Source: RUG14515 sp045117995 (GTDB lineage Bacteria > Bacillota_I > Bacilli_A > RFN20 > CAG-826). Taken from it: a DNA stretch of 64,000 nt. The position numbers were made by a program, and so were the translations under genes. Position 1 is the stretch's first letter, and each line of letters opens with the position of its first letter. Of the stretch, positions 10,159 through 18,836 are shown one piece after another. The notes under the pieces are model-generated. The model saw nothing but the letters and a program-made list of their open reading frames with translations. It had not been told where the DNA came from and made no database searches. The stretch lies in the NCBI GenBank assembly GCA_045117995.1, contig JBGUOH010000003.1:248001-312000 (forward strand), read 5' to 3'.

Positions 10159-11761
10159 TAACAAAGACTCCTTTCTTTGTGTCATAAGTGAGGTATTTCA
10201 TTTGTCCATAAAGTTCAAATTCAATATGGATTAAATGACCTTTTGTAATGTATCTTCTGTTATGTGCGTTATAGAAGATATTAAGTACCATGTCGAATGT
10301 TTTGTTCTTTTCATTATCGTAAGTAGCGATATCATCACTAGTGAAAAGTAAGCTACCAAATAAAGCATTTAATGTGCTTAAAGCCTTTCTTTGTTCTTTA
10401 CTTAACTTGATGTTTTCGTCTCTTAAAAGGAAGACATCTGGATCGTTACCGAATAAGTGATTGTTCATAAATGAACGGTAGATTGTATTTTGTAATGTGA
10501 CTTTCGTGGAGATTCTTTCTCTATGGAATAATCTCATATAGAAGACATCATCAAACTCTAAAGAGACATCTGGTCCGACACGTAAGTAGTCGAAGTGTTC
10601 ATAAGAGTTAATGATATTCGCTCCGCATCCAAGAATAATCTTGCCTCTTAAAGTATCTCTAAGAAGCTTATAAGCTTGGTCTTGAACCATACATCTAGTT
10701 CTACCTTTATATTCAGGTAACGCCGCAGCGTATAAGAAGTCTAATTTAAAGAAGTCGACACCCATTTCTACATAGTGAGTTAAGCATTCTTTAACATAAT
10801 TAATCACTTCTGGATTATCTAAATCTAAGGAATAGAATCCTGACCAGTTACCACCCGCTTTAATTGGTTTACCGTTTTTATCTTTTCTTAACCAATCTTG
10901 GTGTTCTTTAAATAATTTAGATTTAGTTTCCGCGACAAATGGGGCTAACCATAAACCCGCTTTCATGCCTTTAGAGTGGACCTTATCGATAATACTTTTT
11001 AAACCATTAGGGAACTTCACCGGATCAACGTCTAACCAGTCACCCACAAATGTTTCATAGCCATCATCGATTTGGAAGACATCAAATCTACCATCTAAAG
11101 CTTCTAAATCACGAAGGATGATATCCGCGTTAATGTTTTGATAGTAGTTATACCAAGATGTATAACCTAATAGTTTCTTAACGTTTCTAATTGGGAAAGC
11201 ATCCCAGAAAGCATATAAACCTTTTTCAAAGTTATCGTAGTAGCAGTAATCAAAGACTGTGACTTCTTGACCACCTTTAACACTTAATCCTTGAACATCA
11301 CTAATTAAATGAATAGAACTTCTATCCTTAATTAATTCAATGATTAAATAGGCAGTTTTATAATTTAAATTATAAACAAATGATTCAAACTTACCCTTGC
11401 TATAGAAGACATCATAACCATGACTCTTTCTAATGGAGTAGTTATAGAAGTTCGCATCACCATACGCTGACATCGCAAACATCTTGGAGATGATATGTGG
11501 ACTCTTTCTAATATCTCTTAGTTGTGTACGAAGTCTATATTCTCTGGTGTCTGTCCATGATTGATAACCATTTAAGAAATATAAATCCTTATAGTTAATA
11601 TGGCATGGATAAGAGACATCCGCTTTTAAAAGAGTAATATCAGCGTTCGCTAAGACTTCAACAGTGGTGCGATTACCATCTCTATTCGTGGTAATAGTTA
11701 GATCACCGTTACTCTTTCTTGCGACTTTCTTTTTACCGTTTAAAAAGTAAGTGATACGCAT
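10148..11761 (-). CDS. Alpha-galactosidase, GH36-like
   Basis: This 537-residue enzyme lacks a signal peptide and is probably cytoplasmic. Clan GH-D features are visible: 'DVFQIDDGYE' and 'GLWLAPF' on successive barrel strands, the nucleophile Asp of 'FFKLDFLY' near residue 340, and a likely acid/base Asp in 'VGPDVSLEFDD' near residue 398. It would release alpha-linked galactose from imported oligosaccharides. At 537 residues it is shorter than the 700+ of typical GH36 tetramers, because the N-terminal beta-sandwich is small. It begins 1 nt after the transporter gene ends and belongs to the TetR-controlled operon. Confidence 0.85.
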   Translation of the reverse strand: MRITYFLNGKKKVARKSNGDLTITTNRDGNRTTVEVLANADITLLKADVSYPCHINYKDLYFLNGYQSWTDTREYRLRTQLRDIRKSPHIISKMFAMSAYGDANFYNYSIRKSHGYDVFYSKGKFESFVYNLNYKTAYLIIELIKDRSSIHLISDVQGLSVKGGQEVTVFDYCYYDNFEKGLYAFWDAFPIRNVKKLLGYTSWYNYYQNINADIILRDLEALDGRFDVFQIDDGYETFVGDWLDVDPVKFPNGLKSIIDKVHSKGMKAGLWLAPFVAETKSKLFKEHQDWLRKDKNGKPIKAGGNWSGFYSLDLDNPEVINYVKECLTHYVEMGVDFFKLDFLYAAALPEYKGRTRCMVQDQAYKLLRDTLRGKIILGCGANIINSYEHFDYLRVGPDVSLEFDDVFYMRLFHRERISTKVTLQNTIYRSFMNNHLFGNDPDVFLLRDENIKLSKEQRKALSTLNALFGSLLFTSDDIATYDNEKNKTFDMVLNIFYNAHNRRYITKGHLIHIEFELYGQMKYLTYDTKKGVFVNER

Positions 11762-11762
11762 A

Positions 11763-13235
11763 TTATTTTTCTTCGCCTAAATCTTTTTCGTTTTCAATGG
11801 CTTTCATGAACACTTCATCGCCTTCTTTAGCGATAGTTTTCATGACTTTCTTCTCTCTATAGAAGAGAAGGATAACCGCACCCATTACACAGAAGGCAAC
11901 GGCAACGATAGCGACGATTAATAAACCAAACTTAGAAGCGGTAATATCGTTACTTGTGGTATCGAGGTTCTTAACACCGAGAATCGCTAAGGATGTGAAT
12001 AAGATCATAGCGATACTTTGGCCAAACTTCATCGCAAATGTACGAGCGGCAAAGAACATACCTTCTCTATTTTGACCAGTAGTGACAGCTTCAGCTTCTG
12101 CGACGTCTGCAACGATGGATTGAGGAATGATACCTAATAACGCCATTGGTAAAGCGGCAACGACCATGATAACAATACCAAAGACCCAGCTTAAACCATC
12201 CGCGCTACCTTGCGTTTCTTGTAAGAAACCAGGGATAGAGGAAACGGCTGTAATTGCGTAGCAAATTGCTAAGCCTAAGAAGCCAGCAATAACGAGTTTC
12301 TTTTTACCAAATTTCTTAACCATCTTAGTAACAAATGGATAGAACACTGCGCTTAAAACAGTCATACCACCCATGAACACCATAACCATGCTTTCATCGA
12401 AAGCCATGGAGACTTTAACGAAGAATGGTAAACCAGTTTGGAACATAGTTAAGCCAACCCAGTACATGATGTCAGAAACAGAGAATGTTAAGAAGTCTCT
12501 ATTCTTAAATGTGGAGACTAAAGATCTCACAACATTTTCTTCACTTGGTTTTGTATCAACGAATTCTTTTTCATTTAATAAGAATGTTGGTAAGAGCATG
12601 GCAACACAGGCGATAACGGCTAAAACGATGAAGCAAATTCTATAGCTCCACGCAAAGCCAACAGCGCCTCTTAATAAACCTGCGAAGACGAATGGTGTAT
12701 AAGCAAGTAATGTACCAGCGAAGAATGTTAAAGAAATCGCTGTGGAGATGAACATTCTATCTTCTTGAGTTTTACCAAACTCAGAAATTAATGCGTTATA
12801 AGGTGTGCAGTACATTGTCATGAATAAATAGAACAAGACAATGGCGGCACTAATCCAAACGATGTTCCATGGGCTTTGATGAGCCACTGGAGCACAGAAT
12901 AATAACACGGTAACCACTGAAAGTGGGATAGCCGCGATCTTCATGAATGGAATACGTCTACCTTTTGGATTTTTGCTTCTATCAGATAATGAAGCGATAA
13001 GTGGATCAGTAACAGCGTCAAATACACGGCTTAAAGCGGTGATAAGACCTAATACTGTCATAAAACCACCGATGGCTAAACCTGGAAGAATGTATTGAAT
13101 CGCGCCGTTATCAAGATCGCCACTAGTTGGTAAATAGAAGGTCACTAACCAAGCACTAATTAAGCCGGATAACATTGACCATCCTAATTGACCGATAGCA
13201 AAAATAATCATTTGCTTTTTTGATAATCTTTTCAT
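11763..13235 (-). CDS. GPH/MelB-type sugar:cation symporter (MFS)
   Basis: This 490-residue protein has about twelve hydrophobic helices. It carries the loop motif 'DRSKNPKGRRIPFM' near residues 83-95, which is a hallmark of the glycoside-pentoside-hexuronide symporter family. It presumably imports alpha-galactosides such as melibiose-like sugars for the adjacent GH36 enzyme. The start at 13235 has GGGAG about 9 nt upstream. It lies 25 nt after tetR and 1 nt before the galactosidase. The sugar specificity is inferred from the neighbours. Confidence 0.85.
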   Translation of the reverse strand: MKRLSKKQMIIFAIGQLGWSMLSGLISAWLVTFYLPTSGDLDNGAIQYILPGLAIGGFMTVLGLITALSRVFDAVTDPLIASLSDRSKNPKGRRIPFMKIAAIPLSVVTVLLFCAPVAHQSPWNIVWISAAIVLFYLFMTMYCTPYNALISEFGKTQEDRMFISTAISLTFFAGTLLAYTPFVFAGLLRGAVGFAWSYRICFIVLAVIACVAMLLPTFLLNEKEFVDTKPSEENVVRSLVSTFKNRDFLTFSVSDIMYWVGLTMFQTGLPFFVKVSMAFDESMVMVFMGGMTVLSAVFYPFVTKMVKKFGKKKLVIAGFLGLAICYAITAVSSIPGFLQETQGSADGLSWVFGIVIMVVAALPMALLGIIPQSIVADVAEAEAVTTGQNREGMFFAARTFAMKFGQSIAMILFTSLAILGVKNLDTTSNDITASKFGLLIVAIVAVAFCVMGAVILLFYREKKVMKTIAKEGDEVFMKAIENEKDLGEEK

Positions 13236-13260
13236 AATTTAGACTCCCTTTATTAATGTC

Positions 13261-13866
13261 TTAATGTCTCAATGATGATAAGGTGATATCAACTAGGCAT
13301 TCAATCTGCGCAGTTTTATCAAGGACCTTATCTTGATTTAATACTGCTTTTCTAATTGATAACTTTTTGCATAATTCAAGCAATGCGTGAGTGGTGCTAA
13401 AGTAGAAGATTTTGATATCTTTTTGTGGTTTGATAGATCCATCTTTAAGCCCCTCTTCATAGGCTTTCATATAGACCTTTTCATATTGGCCCACAACGGT
13501 TTCATATGGGTCGATAGCGTTGCTATCGTCTTCACCCATAAAGGCATCGAATTCATTAATGAACTTATAGAATTCTGGATGACTAGTGAAGATATCAAGG
13601 TAGCTCTTATAGAAGATTTCAATTTTTTCTAAACCAGTCTTACCTTCCTCCAACTTAAAATAATCAGCGTTAACTGCTTGTTGTAATTTCATGGCCGAAC
13701 GAACCACTAAGGATTGTTTCTTTCCAAAGTAGCGGTAGATAGTGGCCTCACCTACCTGCGCGGACACGGCTATATCCTTAATTGTGACCTCCTGAATGGA
13801 ACGGACCATAAATAAGTCAGTAGCGATGTCGACTAAAAAATTAATCTTTACGTCTTTTAAACTCAT
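13261..13866 (-). CDS. TetR/AcrR-family regulator of the alpha-galactoside operon
   Basis: This 201-residue protein has a helix-turn-helix near residues 30-60 ('VTIKDIAVSAQVGEATIYRYFGKK'-type motif, with the invariant TIYRYF) and an all-helical C-terminal ligand domain. The ATG at 13866 is preferred over an upstream TTG at 13893 because the latter lies inside the palindromic operator. It is the first gene of the operon and so is probably an autoregulator responding to a sugar or metabolite. The upstream inverted repeats at 13874-13914 are its likely binding sites. Confidence 0.82.
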   Translation of the reverse strand: MSLKDVKINFLVDIATDLFMVRSIQEVTIKDIAVSAQVGEATIYRYFGKKQSLVVRSAMKLQQAVNADYFKLEEGKTGLEKIEIFYKSYLDIFTSHPEFYKFINEFDAFMGEDDSNAIDPYETVVGQYEKVYMKAYEEGLKDGSIKPQKDIKIFYFSTTHALLELCKKLSIRKAVLNQDKVLDKTAQIECLVDITLSSLRH

Positions 13867-13873
13867 ACAATTA

Positions 13874-13914
13874 TGTGATAGGCAATCTATCAAAAAGATA
13901 ACCTTTCTATCACA
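13874..13914. promoter_or_regulatory. Nested inverted repeats: probable TetR operator
   Basis: TGTGATAG (13874-13881) and CTATCACA (13907-13914) form an outer perfect 8-bp inverted repeat. TGATAG with CTATCA (13887-13892) forms an inner one with a 5-nt spacer. The region lies immediately upstream of tetR, where autoregulation would occur. Confidence 0.65.
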
Positions 13915-14039
13915 AATATAACTTTAAATAAAAATAAAAGCAAACAAATATTTTAAAAATCCATAAGAAAAGTAGTGTTTTTTATAAATAAAACCTTATA
14001 TAATGATTACGCTCAACACATATATAAGGGAGAAAAGTA

Positions 14040-15095
14040 ATGATGAAATTACCAAACAAACTTTTGTTTTTAGGCGCTTTACTAGCGACTTCTTTAACTG
14101 CTTGTAATCACGCACAACCTGAACCAGAGCCAGAACCAGATAACACTCACGTTGACGTTTTCGTTCTTTCTGGCCAATCCAATATGGAAGGTAGTACAAT
14201 GTACGTCCATCCAAGCGGTACAAAACTATTAGAGAATTACTTTGCAGAAGAAGGCATGGACTATACTCCTGTTTCAGAAGGTATTGCCACTGTTAAAACA
14301 AGTTATTATGGTTTCTATTATCCAAATGGTTGGAAACAAGCCCATTCTTCAAGCTTAGATCAATCTTCTCCAGAAGGTAGATTAACTCCTAACTTCCAAC
14401 CAACTAAAGTTGGTATGGGCGTTGGTGACACATATAAAGGAAAGAAAGATATCTTCTTTGGTCCTGAATTAGGTTTAGCTAATACCATCGCTGAACACGC
14501 TAGTGAAGAAAACCCAGTCCACTTAGTGAAATGTGCTTTCTCAGGTAGTGGTTTTACTAAAACTGATGGTCCAAACTGGACAAAACGTGATGAAGATCCA
14601 ACAAAATCTTTATTCTATTTATTAAAGACATACACATATAACTGCCTACACGCGATTGAAGCAACTGGTAAAGTCCCAGTCTTAAAAGGCTTCTTATGGC
14701 ACCAAGGTGAATCCGATGGTGGCGATTCTAAATATGAACAATATACCAGAACACTCGTTGGTGACTTCCGTGAAGAATTCAAGGGCTACGCTGTTGATGA
14801 AGATCCAAACAAGATCGCCTTTATCGACTGCACCATCTATGATGGTAAGGGTAAAAGTACACAAACTTATGGAACTGCAGCAAATAAAGCAAAATTAAAA
14901 ATTGGCAACGAATCCGAAGAAGACTTAAACTTCTGCATCAATGCTAACCACGAAGAAGGTGGCTTAGGTTTAGAAATCGGTGACGATGCTAAAGGTGGCT
15001 ATAACACATTCCATTACAACACACCAGATGCTTACAAATTAGGCAAAGCTTATGGTGAAATTATCGTCAATAACAATTTATTAAGAGAAAAATAA
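14040..15095 (+). CDS. Surface lipoprotein, SGNH/SASA-type carbohydrate acetylesterase
   Basis: This 351-residue protein has a lipoprotein signal ending in 'LTAC' near residue 21 and then a Pro/Glu repeat linker. The SASA (sialate O-acetylesterase, CE6-like) blocks are clear. 'VLSGQSNMEG' near residue 45 holds the nucleophile Ser, and 'FLWHQGESDG' near residue 222 is the matching conserved block. It would deacetylate glycans at the cell surface. TATAAT occurs at 13999-14004 and AAGGGAG ahead of the ATG. ATG at 14043 is an equally possible start. It is a monocistronic gene followed by tRNA-Arg. Confidence 0.82.
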   Translation: MMKLPNKLLFLGALLATSLTACNHAQPEPEPEPDNTHVDVFVLSGQSNMEGSTMYVHPSGTKLLENYFAEEGMDYTPVSEGIATVKTSYYGFYYPNGWKQAHSSSLDQSSPEGRLTPNFQPTKVGMGVGDTYKGKKDIFFGPELGLANTIAEHASEENPVHLVKCAFSGSGFTKTDGPNWTKRDEDPTKSLFYLLKTYTYNCLHAIEATGKVPVLKGFLWHQGESDGGDSKYEQYTRTLVGDFREEFKGYAVDEDPNKIAFIDCTIYDGKGKSTQTYGTAANKAKLKIGNESEEDLNFCINANHEEGGLGLEIGDDAKGGYNTFHYNTPDAYKLGKAYGEIIVNNNLLREK

Positions 15096-15122
15096 TAAAT
15101 AATATGCGCTATAATAGTAACT

Positions 15123-15200
15123 GCGCTTGTAGCTCAGTTGAATTAGAGTGCAACTCTCCGAAGGTTGAGGTCACGCGTTTAAATCGCGTCAAGCGCACCA
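15123..15200 (+). tRNA. tRNA-Arg (CCG)
   Basis: The acceptor arms GCGCTTG / CAAGCGC, the D and T arms and an anticodon loop CTCCGAA give anticodon CCG. CCA is encoded. A TATAAT lies at 15110-15115 just upstream. Confidence 0.92.
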
Positions 15201-15213
15201 GCGCGAAAGTAAT

Positions 15214-15247
15214 AGCATCCTAGTAAAATAGGGTGCTTTTATTTTTT
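15214..15247 (+). terminator. Terminator after tRNA-Arg
   Basis: AGCATCCTA pairs with TAGGGTGCT (one G-T pair) around GTAAAA and is followed by TTTATTTTTT. Confidence 0.88.
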
Positions 15248-15265
15248 GAAAAAATTGTTAAAAAA

Positions 15266-15318
15266 GGTATTGACACCTATATACCTCGTGATATGATGTA
15301 TACCGTGAAAAGAGGTAT
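15266..15318 (+). promoter_or_regulatory. padR promoter with four GGTAT/ATACC half-sites
   Basis: TTGACA (15270-15275) and TATGAT (15292-15297) are 16 bp apart. GGTAT at 15266, ATACC at 15281, ATACC at 15300 and GGTAT at 15314 form two inverted pairs that bracket the promoter. This is the expected layout for PadR autorepression. Confidence 0.7.
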
Positions 15319-15321
15319 GCT

Positions 15322-15636
15322 ATGGATGCTCAATTAAAAAGAGGTGTACTAGATGTCTGTGTCTTAGCGGCTATTAAGAACGAAGATTCTTATGGCTATA
15401 AGATCATTAAAGACCTAAAACCAATCTTAGAATTATCAGAATCCACTCTCTATACCATCTTGAAACGTCTAGAAGATTCTCACATGCTCGTTACTCGAAC
15501 CGCGGAATATGAGGGCCGGTTAAGAAAGTACTATCACATAACCAGCACAGGGCGTCAAAGAATCGAAGACTTCAAAAATGAATGGAAGGAAATAATGGAA
15601 ATTTATTCCTTTATAGAAAGAGGGGAGCAGGTATGA
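15322..15636 (+). CDS. PadR-family transcriptional regulator
   Basis: This 104-residue winged-helix protein shows PadR motifs: 'RGVLDVCVLAAI', 'SYGYKIIKDL', 'ESTLYTILKRLE' and 'GRLRKYYHIT'. AAGAGGT precedes the ATG. It heads a three-gene operon with DUF1700 and DUF4097 proteins. This arrangement is common in Firmicutes, where the PadR protein represses its own envelope-response operon. The stop overlaps the next start as ATGA. Confidence 0.88.
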   Translation: MDAQLKRGVLDVCVLAAIKNEDSYGYKIIKDLKPILELSESTLYTILKRLEDSHMLVTRTAEYEGRLRKYYHITSTGRQRIEDFKNEWKEIMEIYSFIERGEQV

Positions 15637-16238
15637 CAAAGAAACAATTCTTAGATGAACTTAGAAGCAAACTTGTCGGTCTACCAAAGGCAGACATAGA
15701 TGAACGTATCAGCTTCTACGAAGAAATGATTAACGACCGTATGGATGAAGGTAAATCTGAAGAAGAAGCCGTTAATGATATCGGTACAGTCGATGAAGTA
15801 ATTAAACAAATTGCAAAAGACACGCCACTTGTGAGCTTAGTCAAACACAAGATGACACCAAAAAGAAGATTAAGAGGATGGGAAGTAGTGCTTATTATCC
15901 TAGGATTCCCACTTTGGTTCCCATTATTAATCACTGGATTAGTCCTCTTATTTGTCGGATTCATCTTAATGTGGACTGGCGCTATCGTGACTTACGCGGT
16001 AGAAACATCATTAATCGCTGCATGTTTTATGGGCTTATTGAGTTTCTTCCTCGGATACTTCGATGGTGGTGGCATCACCGCAAATCTACCTTACTTAGGT
16101 ATTTCAATGATGTGCTTTGGTGGTGCAATTATGTTCGGCTTTGCGTGCTATGGGGTTACTAGAGGCATGATCAAAGCCACTAGAGGGATGTTCATAGGAA
16201 TTAAATCCTGGTTCATCAAAAAAGGAGATAAAAAGTAA
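15633..16238 (+). CDS. DUF1700 (HAAS-domain) membrane protein
   Basis: This 201-residue protein has an N-terminal helical HAAS-type domain (residues 1-75, with 'FLDELRSKLVGLP' and 'ISFYEEMINDRMDEG'). About four transmembrane helices follow in residues 85-185. The start at 15633 overlaps the padR stop (ATGA) and has AGGGGAG upstream. An earlier start within padR is rejected. It is the usual middle partner in PadR/DUF1700/DUF4097 operons, and its biochemical role is unknown. Confidence 0.83.
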   Translation: MTKKQFLDELRSKLVGLPKADIDERISFYEEMINDRMDEGKSEEEAVNDIGTVDEVIKQIAKDTPLVSLVKHKMTPKRRLRGWEVVLIILGFPLWFPLLITGLVLLFVGFILMWTGAIVTYAVETSLIAACFMGLLSFFLGYFDGGGITANLPYLGISMMCFGGAIMFGFACYGVTRGMIKATRGMFIGIKSWFIKKGDKK

Positions 16239-17200
16239 TGAAAGGTTTTGTTGTAGGACTTATTGTCCTTGGGGGTTTAGCCCTCGTCGGTGGTGCCGCA
16301 GTTCTTGCATACGGCATGGCCAGAGGTGGCATTAATGATAACTTTGTCACCAATGAATATAAATTAGAAGAAGATATTGATATCATCAATATTGATACCA
16401 CAACTGCGGATATCGATATCAAGAAAGCAGATGGCGATCAAGGTAAAGTTGTCTGTGTCGAAAAAGAAAAGGTTTATCACAAAGTTAATGTTAGCGATAA
16501 ACTCTTAACCATTAAAGAAAACGATGATCGTAAATGGTATCAAAAGTACTTATTTAATTGGAACTTCAAGTCCATGTCAGTGACTGTCTATTTACCAGAA
16601 GCAGCTTATAACGATATTACCGTTGATTCTAATACTGGTCATATCTATATCGCTAAAGAATTCACATTCGCTAATATGAAACTCTCCAGCGATACAGGTT
16701 CTATTAAATTAGATAATAAAGCGACAGGTGATATTGAAATCAATGTCCATACTGGTGGTGTTTATCTCAATGACACTGACGCTAATAGCTTAAAAGTTAA
16801 ATCATCCACAGGTGATGTTAACTACAAAAACGGTGAAGTAACAGGCGCCATTGAATTACAATCCTCTACTGGTGACTTCAACCTTGAAAACGTCAAAGGT
16901 AATTCCTTCAAGGCTAAAGCAAGCACTGGTCATGTCCACTTAACCGATGTTGTGGTTGATGATGAAATGAACATCAAAACATCCACAGGTGGTGTGAGAT
17001 TCGAAAGAAGTGACGCTAAAAAGATTAAAGTGGAAACATCCACAGGTTCCATTAAAGGTACATTATTAACATCCAAGATTTTTAACGCCAAATCTGATAC
17101 AGGTTCTATTAGACTCCCAGATACCGCCGATTGGGATCAAGCGGGTGGTACCTTCGAAGCAGAATCTGATACCGGTTCAATCGAAATCAAGATTGCTTAA
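16238..17200 (+). CDS. DUF4097-family beta-solenoid protein
   Basis: This 320-residue protein has one N-terminal transmembrane segment (about residues 5-25). A repetitive domain follows, in which 'STGxV/SDTGSI' turns recur every 18-22 residues. This is typical of the DUF4097 (YvlB/LiaG-like) right-handed beta-helix fold. The domain probably lies outside the membrane. The start overlaps the preceding stop by 1 nt, and a terminator follows. Family members respond to envelope stress; the exact job is unknown. Confidence 0.82.
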   Translation: MKGFVVGLIVLGGLALVGGAAVLAYGMARGGINDNFVTNEYKLEEDIDIINIDTTTADIDIKKADGDQGKVVCVEKEKVYHKVNVSDKLLTIKENDDRKWYQKYLFNWNFKSMSVTVYLPEAAYNDITVDSNTGHIYIAKEFTFANMKLSSDTGSIKLDNKATGDIEINVHTGGVYLNDTDANSLKVKSSTGDVNYKNGEVTGAIELQSSTGDFNLENVKGNSFKAKASTGHVHLTDVVVDDEMNIKTSTGGVRFERSDAKKIKVETSTGSIKGTLLTSKIFNAKSDTGSIRLPDTADWDQAGGTFEAESDTGSIEIKIA

Positions 17201-17207
17201 TAAGATT

Positions 17208-17231
17208 AACGCTCAAATGAGCGTTTTTCTT
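17208..17231 (+). terminator. Terminator of PadR operon
   Basis: AACGCTC / GAGCGTT, a perfect 7-bp stem with an AAAT loop, is followed by TTTCTTTT. Confidence 0.87.
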
Positions 17232-17258
17232 TTGCTCTAGAAACGCTATAATATCGAT

Positions 17259-17714
17259 ATGCTCGAACTTTTATTTCCTTTATCCATCACTTTAGCGATA
17301 GAAGTACCAATCTATTTATTGATGAAATGGAGAGACCTAAAACTCTTCACTGTCGCGAGTATTGCTAACTTAGTTTTAAATCTATTAATGAATATTCTTT
17401 TAACCACAGTGATGGCTAATGAGAGTTTGTTTAATTATTATCTTTTCTTATCACTCTATGAAATAGGTACGACATTCGCGGAAGCTATAATCATCACTCT
17501 TATTTGCAAAATCAAATTCAAAAACACATTATTCCACGCTTTCGTCGCTAATCTATCATCCTTAACTGTGGGTATCCTTCTTAATGATGTTAATAATCTT
17601 TTCATCACAAGAATAGTGTTAACAATTATCTTCTTCTCCGCTTTTGCGTTTGTGGAAGTAATAACTATTATTCACTTTGTGAAAACAAATAAAAAAGAAA
17701 ACGCTATCGAGTAG
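17259..17714 (+). CDS. Small polytopic membrane protein of unknown function
   Basis: This 151-residue protein has four predicted transmembrane helices and a short Lys-rich tail. No family is recognised. TATAAT (17247-17252) ends exactly 6 nt before the ATG and there is no ribosome site, so the mRNA is probably leaderless. It is flanked by its own terminators and is a single-gene unit, convergent with the next gene. Confidence 0.65.
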   Translation: MLELLFPLSITLAIEVPIYLLMKWRDLKLFTVASIANLVLNLLMNILLTTVMANESLFNYYLFLSLYEIGTTFAEAIIITLICKIKFKNTLFHAFVANLSSLTVGILLNDVNNLFITRIVLTIIFFSAFAFVEVITIIHFVKTNKKENAIE

Positions 17715-17719
17715 CGTTT
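17699..17719. terminator. Stem-loop spanning the stops of two convergent genes
   Basis: AAACGCTA / TAGCGTTT is a perfect 8-bp stem with a TCGAG loop, with A-rich sequence on the left. It overlaps both stop codons and probably serves both strands, although the T-run on the plus side is short. Confidence 0.65.
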
Positions 17720-18494
17720 ATCTTCTCTTTCTCGCGGAAGTAATAATTACTGGAGTTAATATCGCTCCAAGAATCAAGGCGAAGAAGGTAATTAATAAGA
17801 TCCATAATGCGGAGTTAGTCATGCCACATGAATTGCCTTTATTCTTTGCAACTTCTTCGTAGGCACTGATCTTTTTAATTGTTAATTGATCAAGGTCTAA
17901 CTTTTCTTCAGTTCTAAATGTTCTATTTGTGGTGTTGAAGTACATATAGAAGCTCTTATCTACACCTTTATACGTCACATCAATGAACAACGCTAAGTTG
18001 TATTGAGGGATTTGTTCATTATCAACTTTTAAGACATATTGGTTAGCTTTCTTATAGTCTTCTTTAATCTCCGCACCATTGAAGTTCACATCAGGTAATA
18101 CATAGTAATAAGTGGAGAATCTAGCGTCAAATCTTTGAGCGAAACTGAATCCGCTACTAACATAGGTGTAATATTTTTCTGATTTACCAGGTCCGATGCT
18201 TTGTTCAGAAAAGACTGGATTAACTGGTTCTAAATCTAAGTTATAAACTCTGCCATTATCACTCGCCACAAAAGGAACAGTAGTGAATGGGGCGATGTGT
18301 TTAGAGCCAACATTCTTCACTTCAATTTCGTAGCAGACATTATTTTCGGTTTTCTTCTTTTCATCCACACCGACATAGTTCACATAAATATCGACATTAT
18401 CGTAACTAGTTGTGACTTTTTTAGGAGCGGGAGAATTAGCCATACATAATGGCATCATCATTAATAAGGGAAATAGTTTCATTCGATTTGTCAT
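17718..18494 (-). CDS. Secreted, membrane-anchored protein of unknown function
   Basis: This protein of about 258 residues has an N-terminal signal sequence rich in Met and Leu, a beta-rich extracellular domain of about 190 residues, and a C-terminal transmembrane helix followed by 'RKRR'. That is a type I surface-anchored layout. The start at 18494 is chosen because GATAAT (18501-18506) ends 6 nt before this ATG, with TTGCGT 17 bp further up. The ATG at 18509 would lie inside that promoter. The domain may be an immunoglobulin-like or DUF4352-type fold, but this cannot be shown. Confidence 0.62.
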   Translation of the reverse strand: MTNRMKLFPLLMMMPLCMANSPAPKKVTTSYDNVDIYVNYVGVDEKKKTENNVCYEIEVKNVGSKHIAPFTTVPFVASDNGRVYNLDLEPVNPVFSEQSIGPGKSEKYYTYVSSGFSFAQRFDARFSTYYYVLPDVNFNGAEIKEDYKKANQYVLKVDNEQIPQYNLALFIDVTYKGVDKSFYMYFNTTNRTFRTEEKLDLDQLTIKKISAYEEVAKNKGNSCGMTNSALWILLITFFALILGAILTPVIITSARKRR

Positions 18495-18617
18495 AATAGC
18501 ATTATCCATTTCTGAAATAGCAAACGCAATCTTTGCTTTCGCTAATTAGACGTTTAACAAGGGTGAAAACTGCTAAGAAATAGTGCTTTGCTATTATTTA
18601 TCGAATTCTCAAGAAGG

Positions 18618-18640
18618 CCCTTATCTTCTATAAGTAGGGG
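18618..18640 (+). repeat. Left-end subterminal hairpin of tnpB element
   Basis: CTTAT pairs with ATAAG around CTTCT, with outer C/G pairs separated by a small bulge. It shares the core ATCTTCTATAAGT with the right-end hairpin. Confidence 0.7.
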
Positions 18641-18836
18641 ATGTATTTGAGCAAATTAATAATGTCGTAGCGGCTTCCGTCTCGTTAATCTATTAGGCAT
18701 AATTTTTGATAAATAGTGAATCAATTATTGTAATTATATCAACAAGTTGATATAATATTATTAGGAAATATGGATGTGGGGAATGAAAATGCATTTAGCA
18801 TTTATTTCCCTTTTCTTATATTTCGAAAGGATAAGT

